A stretch of 64,000 nt of DNA, taken from Panopea generosa (taxonomy: Eukaryota; Mollusca; Bivalvia; Adapedonta; Hiatellidae). Below are positions 59,401 to 64,000 of the stretch, one piece after another (position 1 is the stretch's first letter; each line of letters starts with the position of its first letter). Below the pieces are notes generated by a model that saw only the letters and a program-made list of their open reading frames with translations, made no database searches and had not been told where the DNA came from. The position numbers and the translations under genes are program-made. The stretch covers positions 44,779,769 to 44,843,768 of the forward strand of contig CM055903.1 of NCBI GenBank assembly GCA_029582155.1. Reading direction: 5' to 3'.

Positions 59401-62400
59401 TGCAGCTGTTGTTGAAATAAGTCAGAGGATGAAAGTTGAGTTTGGTAATAGGGAACTTGGGAAGGCAATATTTAAAAGAGTAAATTATAGAAATGTTGGC
59501 ATGCATTATCTACAGGTACAGTTGATTAAGTACTTAACAGTAAATGTATAGTTACTTAACCAAGCACAAAATATATCTCGTTGAATCTTGTTTCTTTTCA
59601 TAGAGGATTGGTACGAAACTGGAGGGGTGCTGTTGCTAGGTTACGAGATGTACCGTCTGCTATCTAGCAAGAAAGTTCATCTACAGAAGAGCAAGGGTCG
59701 TAGAAAGGCATCGGGAGCCAATGTGATAGATGTGGAGGAGGAAGACAGAGATAAGAAACTTCTTCATGGTATGTGCCATGTCATGGCAATTATTTAGTAT
59801 TAACAATCAGTATCGTCTGTAAGAAATTGAGAACTATTGTTATATTGGAATGTTGAAATATAGAAATAATTGACCAGACCTTGACTGTCAATCAGACATG
59901 TTGATAATCCAATCAGCAATCAATATTGATTGCTATGTCACCATTTTCCTTAGACAAGTCTACTACATCTATAAAAACATTATATTGTATTTACTTGGAC
60001 AAGAATGCCATGTAGCCATTAGGCAGAGTGATAGTTGTTCTCACGTCGGGTCAGTTGGCCAGGAGAAAGGGTCTAGATTAAAATATTGTTTGTTTGCCGC
60101 TCTGATTAATTAAAAAAAAAATCCCTATATGGTATGGGTTGGAAATGACAAACGAACAATTTTTTATGGGTGACATAGAGGAAAGAAATAATGACAACTG
60201 AAAGAGAAGATGATCACAAATGGACTTCCTAAATCTGACATAGAGATATCAGAAAACAACAACAGCATAAAAGAAAAATGCATACATGTAGATCATCAAA
60301 CCCATGAAAAACCTGAACCATGCTAGAAATTCAGATGATTCAGTTATTGTTAAAGATGGGACTCATAAATGATAAGAAAGTTGGTGAAGATGTTTCATTA
60401 TTTGTGTTGGATGTGTCTGTATGCACGTGTACATTTTAGCACTTATGAATTACAGGTGTTCACGAGGCATTGGTTAACCCTGGACCTGACCTTGTCGTGT
60501 GTGATGAAGGTCACAGAATAAAGAACTCGCATGCTGGCATCTCACAATCTCTCAAACAAATAAAAACCAAGTAAGTACTTCCTCTTAGGTTTCAAGAAAA
60601 ATTCCATGGAAAAATAAATTTTTACCATAGATGTATCAAAACTGTTGTGAAAACTGTTAATAGTTCCTTAAATATGAACTCTCAGACTCTATACTTGTTA
60701 ATGGATATTTCCATTTATAGTGTAAAGATTGATTCGGTTTAAACTTATTAATTTTACTTCTTACAATTTATACAATTCACGCTCTGATTTCCTGAATAGA
60801 ACCTGTACTAAGCATATGTGGAAAATGTGTCTTGTTCAAAGTTACCACACATAGCAGTGGGGGAGGATCAAACCCAGGACCCTCGATCCTGAGTTAAATG
60901 CTCTACCATTTGATGCATGAACATAGTAAGATTTCAACATGGTCATGTATCACCTTAAACAGTTGATATCTGGCTAGCGTGGTATCAATAGCATATTGTA
61001 GCATTTTTAAACTACATGTATAACCATAATTGGTTTTGTAATTGCCAATAAGCCGACCTGATCAGCTGTCTGGCTATCAAACCAGGGGTGGTTGTGAGTT
61101 TGAATCCCCACTTGGCCAAAGTCTCCGTGATGATTGATGTAGGACATTGTGTCTCATTATTATTCATCTCTCATCACTGATTCAAGTGGGAAAGTTATCA
61201 GTTACTTGCAGAGATGGGATATGCTCGATTACTGGTTAACCGCCCAGGAAGCTGTGGTTAGGTTAACTGATCGTCAGTTAGCCCTCAATGACACAAAAAA
61301 TGATGCTAAGTATTCAATCAGTCAATATGTCTATTGTATGATGAAATATTAAAAAAAAATCTTCTTTTTACAAGTGGTCACTTAATAATACAGATGTTTG
61401 CTTGCTGCTTGGTACCTGTGGTCTGAGATCTAGTTGGCCCATTATTGCATATGACCTTGCTGTACACATTGATTGATTGAATATTTAGCTCATTTTTATG
61501 CCATCGAAGGCTAATAGACGATCAGTTAACCTAACCACTGTTTCCTGGGATTAACCAGTACTCGAGCACACCCCATCTCCTCAAGTAACTGATAACTTTC
61601 CAACTTGAATCAGTGGTGAGAGACGAATGATAATAAGACACAATGTCGTATACCAATCATCACGGAGACTGTTGCCGGGCGGGGGATTCGAACTCACCAC
61701 CCCTGGATTGACAGTCAGACGCGTAACCGGCTGCTATTCGGGCCCAGCTTAGTATTGAAATATTTATGTTTAATAGATGTCCATTTCAGAAAATATACAA
61801 AAATTGGAATCGGAAACATGGTTTCTTAAGGCAGGTGGTCTGTAAATAAGTTTGTAATTTGTCTTTATTTGCAGGAGAAGAATCGTACTGACGGGCTATC
61901 CACTCCAGAACAACCTCATAGAATACTGGTGCATGGTGGACTTTGTACGTCCAAACTTCCTTGGTAACAAGACTGAATTCTGCAACATGTTCGAGCGGCC
62001 TATCATGAATGGTCAGTGTGCGGACAGTACGCCTCAGGACGTACGACTGATGAGATATAGGGCTCATGTTCTGCATAGTCTGTTGGAAGGATTTGTACAA
62101 AGGTAGGACAGAAAGTTAAACGACACAGGAATAATGTTCACCTTCATATGTGATCTTATAGGGGTCCCCAGTGGTGGAACAGTCTTGTGGCATTGTCTCA
62201 AGATCACTGACTTCACATATTTTTCAAAATTTTAAAATTGGTTTAAAACATTTTTTTCCAATACATGTATATCTTGCCTATATATACTCACTGACTCTGA
62301 TATATATTTAGACATGCCAAGCTAAGGTCTTAGGTGCGAGTCCAGCTCACTCCAAAAACTTTATATGAGAAAGTTTCCAGTTACTTGCGGAAGGACGGTG

Positions 62401-63883
62401 GTTCTACTCAGTCTGAGGTCTTCCTCCACCTGTAAAACTAGATATGCCATATATAACCTGAAATGTGTTGAAAATGGCGTTAAACCCCATTCAAAAAAAA
62501 ATAGACAGGTCAATTAATATACAGTTGATACTCACCAACTCGAACTCTGATATTTCGAATTTCCGGTTATCTCAAATTTGAAGTTCGGTCCCGTTTTTTC
62601 CTCTTCTATTTCTTTATTCATTAACTCCTGATATATCAAATTCCAGTAATTCGAATTATTCACTATTTCGAATCTGTGTTTGGGTCCCTCCATTCTAAAA
62701 TCTATTGATTTCTCACTCGTTATTTCGAATTTTTATCACCGCATGAAGATGAAAGGCAAACCGTCGAAGGTGATAATTGTTGATCCCATACCTGTAATTT
62801 ATCACTTTGTGTGTCTGTACTGGCAGGTAAGTTAATTGTGTCATCAAATTGTTAAGATACAAACACGAGCGATACACACGCTAATTAGACAAACAACGCC
62901 GAAGTGTTAGAAGACGTTTTTGACCTGTGCTATTTTTCGTCTTATTTTTTATTTGTAAAATTGTTGTAACCATTGCTTGTATATACATGTAACCTGTGTT
63001 TATATTTCAGCTGCCTATTCTATTTATTTGATATTCATGTAATTAAAAAGTATAAAAAATAAAAGTATATTTTGTTTATCTATTATATCACACTCAAAAA
63101 TATAAAATGTTCACGCACTGTGCAAATAGACAATTAGCCTACACACGGATAACAACACACAACATACGCTTGCGTAGAAGGAAATAAAACATGTAAACAG
63201 TAGAATTTACCACGATTTAAGATAAATCCACAGTACACATCAATACAAACAAAGTTTATATCATGTGTAAATATAACCACAACGTGTTTTATTGAGAAAA
63301 AAAACAACATAAAAACAAACAAATAGAGGTATTTATATGTTCAACATGTATATTTTCAACGATTTATGAAGTGGGTGGGGTAACGGTAAAATGTTGAACA
63401 AAAATAAACTCCTGATAAATCGAACTTTGGATATTTCGAATTATTTTTACGGTCCCACGGAATTCGAAATAACGAGTTTCGACTGTATTGAAAATGAGAT
63501 TTCCTAACTTGGCTTGTTTAGTTTTTATGGGGAGGGCTGTAACTAACGTTGTAAAAACTTGCAGCCAAACTCATTTGTATTTCTGTACTTGGTTGTATAA
63601 ACATGTTTGTCAATATATATATTATATATGCATGTGTTTGCAACAAAATATTATTCAGCTTCAGTGTTTGTGGACAATTTGATTATGAATTGTAATTGTT
63701 TTCAGACGTGGCCACACGGTGTTACAGGCGGCCCTACCTCCCAAACAGGAATATGTGTTCATGATCAGGATGTCACCCATACAGAAACTGCTCTACAACA
63801 AGTTTATGGAGTCAATCTCAGAGTCTGGACAAAATGGTTGGGTTAATAACAACCCACTGAAGGCCTTCTCTGTCTGTTGTAAG
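49731..63883 (+). CDS. RAD54L2: RAD54L2 (ARIP4), SNF2-family ATPase, N-terminal 832 codons (3' part outside window)
   Basis: A nuclear SNF2-type DNA-dependent ATPase of the ATRX/RAD54-like branch, called androgen receptor-interacting protein 4 in mammals. Eleven coding exons total 2496 nt with every phase matched. Residues 1-220 are acidic and rich in Gly, Tyr and Glu. 258-311 are Lys/Arg-rich (nuclear localisation). GARRNIRKIL begins the conserved part, then a coiled Q/E-rich helix. 402-455 are acidic ([10 protein letters not shown]). The ATPase lobe has [13 protein letters not shown], Walker A GLGKT at 520-524, DEGH at 675-678, LTGYPLQNN at 702-710 and [10 protein letters not shown]. The ATG at 49759 is the first after an in-frame TGA at 49735-49737. 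An acceptor-like ccag ending at 49730 suggests an untranslated 5' exon. The C-terminal lobe is beyond the right edge. Confidence 0.94.
50490..50650 (+). mobile_element. SINE family C copy, plus strand
   Basis: The tRNA-like head 'gcggtagtgtagtggataga' has B-box-like 'gtgagttcgatca', followed by 'tactggtactggttctatct' and the tail 'gcttttttcgcaatcaagct'. RAD54L2 intron 1. Confidence 0.62.
51138..53439 (+). mobile_element. Repeat element of the TTAGCTC...CTCTTGTTT type, about 640-bp internal units
   Basis: It starts TTAGCTC-TA then the hairpin CTGGCC-aaa-GGCCAG (51147-51161), and ends with the hairpin AGGCCC-tctt-GGGCCT (53417-53432) then CTCTTGTTT. Three full units and one partial, each beginning near 'ctgaaaccactaggccaatt' (about 51225, 51860, 52490, 53125), are almost identical. 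Parts align with the 48.0-kb element ('ctgaaaccactgggccaatt'). RAD54L2 intron 1. Confidence 0.78.
53583..53696 (+). CDS. RAD54L2: RAD54L2 exon 2
   Basis: Residues 220-257, [20 protein letters not shown] then [18 protein letters not shown]. Low conservation. It is accepted because acceptor ccacag, donor gtatat and phases on both sides all fit. Confidence 0.82.
54271..54433 (+). CDS. RAD54L2: RAD54L2 exon 3 (basic region)
   Basis: Residues 258-311, [20 protein letters not shown] through [15 protein letters not shown] to ADKGARRNI. Several overlapping nuclear-localisation-like clusters. R-R-N-I-R at the end is the first family-conserved string. Confidence 0.88.
54470..54725 (+). mobile_element. 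SINE family A copy, plus strand
   Basis: Head 'aacccagtcggtaacatgtg' with 'gggttttgtgtttgaatacc', middle 'gctgattcaagtgggaaagt', tail 'cttaatggcatgaaacaatg'. RAD54L2 intron 3. Confidence 0.68.
54790..54975 (+). mobile_element. SINE family D copy, plus strand
   Basis: Head 'ccagtggcagagcatcgaac' and B box 'gtgggttcgatgct', then 'gtccttgagcaagacacaca' and the tail 'cctagttgtaataacttg'. Confidence 0.72.
55163..55350 (+). CDS. RAD54L2: RAD54L2 exon 4
   Basis: Residues 312-374, a split Arg then [20 protein letters not shown] and [20 protein letters not shown] to SLLQ. It matches the conserved N-I-R-K-L-L-x-E-x-Q-L helix of the family. Confidence 0.92.
55695..55900 (-). mobile_element. SINE family B copy, minus strand
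   Basis: 'gtccagttttgatggtggag' and 'caagtaattggagatctcga' match the 19.6-kb copy. It carries a CATGTA insertion in 'gttata|tatgcatgtcc' (55733-55738). RAD54L2 intron 4. Confidence 0.65.
56275..56560 (+). mobile_element. SINE family A copy, plus strand, near full length
   Basis: Head 'ctgacttttaatccaggggt' and 'gtgagttttaattcctaccc', middle 'cagattcaagtgggaaagtt', tail 'tcctaaatggcataaaaatg'. It ends about 20 bases before RAD54L2 exon 5. Confidence 0.72.
56579..56659 (+). CDS. RAD54L2: RAD54L2 exon 5
   Basis: Residues 375-401, a split Ala then [20 protein letters not shown] and EIKPKK. A short charged exon supported by phase and splice sites more than by conservation. Confidence 0.82.
57131..57387 (+). 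CDS. RAD54L2: RAD54L2 exon 6
   Basis: Residues 402-487, a split Glu then [20 protein letters not shown] to [20 protein letters not shown] then LSHP and MCIKPHQ. The H-x-N-D...D-x-x-G-R-V-L-V-N-L-x-H-P string is shared with human ARIP4. Donor CATCAG|GTGTTG. Confidence 0.94.
57544..58343 (+). repeat. 98-bp tandem array made of the RAD54L2 exon 7 acceptor junction, 7 copies plus a degenerate one
   Basis: Copies of 'cag|attggtggtatctggtt' start at 57660, 57756, 57854, 57952, 58050, 58148 and 58246, and the true exon starts at 58344. The steps are 98 except the first, 96. A weaker copy starts near 57544. Each carries the intron end, the AG, and about 50 bases like the exon start ('gacaatttggtgcagtgcat'). 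Similarity to the real exon rises toward it. Confidence 0.95.
58344..58692 (+). CDS. RAD54L2: RAD54L2 exon 7 (Walker A)
   Basis: Residues 488-603, [20 protein letters not shown] then [20 protein letters not shown] through [20 protein letters not shown] to RAKVI. Motif I GLGKT (Lys 523) and motif Ia. The donor is ATCC|GTATGT. Chosen as the real exon because only this member of the array stays open past the first 50 bases. Confidence 0.96.
58725..58910 (+). mobile_element. SINE family A, headless copy, plus strand
   Basis: Begins near 'gactgtcattgtcaattgtc', continues 'ctgatttaagtgggaaagtt' and 'gtactggtttaccttcgcaa', and ends 'cgatggtataaaaatgacg'. The tRNA-like part is missing. Confidence 0.62.
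59604..59768 (+). CDS. RAD54L2: RAD54L2 exon 8
   Basis: Residues 604-658, a split Gln then [20 protein letters not shown] to [21 protein letters not shown] is a family signature. Confidence 0.95.
60456..60570 (+). CDS. RAD54L2: RAD54L2 exon 9 (DEGH box)
   Basis: Residues 659-696, a split Gly then [20 protein letters not shown] and [17 protein letters not shown]. The Walker B DEGH at 675-678 is the ATRX/ARIP4-type variant of DEAH. Confidence 0.96.
60785..60925 (-). mobile_element. SINE family D copy, minus strand
   Basis: The reverse complement shows head and B box around 60855-60920 (plus strand 'aggatcaaacccaggaccct') and the body 'cctgtactaagcatatgtgg'. RAD54L2 intron 9. Confidence 0.6.
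61050..61330 (+). mobile_element. SINE family A copy, plus strand
   Basis: Head 'ctgatcagctgtctggctat' with 'gtgagtttgaatccccactt', middle 'actgattcaagtgggaaagt', tail 'agccctcaatgacacaaaa'. It faces the copy at 61480-61750, so the two can pair as an inverted repeat. Confidence 0.7.
61480..61750 (-). mobile_element. SINE family A copy, minus strand
   Basis: The tail 'catttttatgccatcgaagg' is at the left and the head 'gggggattcgaactcaccac' at the right. Inverted partner of the previous copy, 150 bases away, in RAD54L2 intron 9. Confidence 0.72.
61875..62102 (+). CDS. RAD54L2: RAD54L2 exon 10
   Basis: Residues 697-772, a split Lys then [20 protein letters not shown] and [20 protein letters not shown] to [12 protein letters not shown]. 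Motif [12 protein letters not shown] and the F-E-R-P-I-x-N-G-Q-C string are near-identical to vertebrates. Confidence 0.97.
62165..62505 (+). mobile_element. SINE family B copy, plus strand, with an insertion
   Basis: Head 'agtggtggaacagtcttgtg' and 'gtctcaagatcactgacttc' is separated from the body ('cttaggtgcgagtccagctc' onward) by about 100 bases, with a TACATGTA inside. The tail is 'ggcgttaaaccccattcaaa'. Confidence 0.6.
62522..63485. mobile_element. TA-flanked 964-bp non-autonomous DNA element (Tc1/mariner-pogo type)
   Basis: Left end CAGTTGATACTC, right end inverted CAGTCGAAACTCGTTATTTC, with TA on both sides (62520-62521 and 63486-63487). Both arms are rich in 'atttcgaa' and 'cggtccc' motifs in opposite orientation. 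No transposase frame. It lies in RAD54L2 intron 10. Confidence 0.72.
63706..63883 (+). CDS. RAD54L2: RAD54L2 exon 11 (last in window)
   Basis: Residues 773-832, a split Arg then [20 protein letters not shown] and [20 protein letters not shown] to [13 protein letters not shown]. Donor GTGAGT at 63884. The next exon, which should begin with the I-W-N-H-P-D string, is past the window. Confidence 0.96.
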
Positions 63884-64000
63884 GTGAGTTTAAACTGTTA
63901 TTATGAATAGGGAGTAACAATTATCACATTTTGACTCTTTAACAAGTATTATTATAGACTGTATAATTTTAGAATTCTACGTCCAATAACCGTTATATTA

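Overview
The window is AT-rich animal DNA (about one third G+C by eye). It has short exons, GT-AG introns and many SINEs, MITEs and minisatellites. Tens of TACATGTA octamers, tRNA-headed SINEs and repeat ends of the TTAGCTC...CTCTTGTTT type suggest a lophotrochozoan, most likely a bivalve mollusc. I cannot name the species. There are no prokaryotic features.

Layout. (1) 839-5287, plus strand: the last three coding exons of ALG12, the ER mannosyltransferase of N-glycan assembly. (2) 5288-10301: the tail-to-tail interval between ALG12 and IFT122, holding a 1-kb 22-bp minisatellite and SINEs. (3) 10302-45639, minus strand: a complete IFT122 gene. I traced 28 coding exons with consistent phases, giving a 1186-residue protein of the intraflagellar transport A complex. 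Its introns are packed with repeats. (4) 45640-49758: the head-to-head interval between IFT122 and the next gene, with a perfect NRF1-type site next to the IFT122 start, a minisatellite split by a CAGTG-ended insertion, and a 1.2-kb repeat element. (5) 49759-63883, plus strand: the first 11 coding exons (832 codons) of RAD54L2/ARIP4, a SNF2-family ATPase. The gene runs off the right edge before its C-terminal helicase lobe.

The three genes are ordinary housekeeping or ciliary genes with no evident shared pathway. The unusual biology is in the non-coding DNA. At three separate places an exon-intron junction has been copied into the adjacent intron: the IFT122 exon 18 acceptor (29 extra copies, 53-bp unit), the IFT122 exon 13 donor (at least one good copy), and the RAD54L2 exon 7 acceptor (seven copies, almost exactly 98 bp apart). 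These arrays are rows of decoy splice sites.

The palindrome TACATGTA occurs at least 32 times, against about 2 expected from base composition. Inside two minisatellites and one SINE it can be seen as a 6-bp CATGTA insertion at a TA. That is the scar expected from excision of a TA-flanked element with CA...TG ends, and such MITEs are present in this window. Three larger repeats share TTAGCTC and CTCTTGTTT ends, terminal hairpins and internal tandem units, and look like one superfamily.
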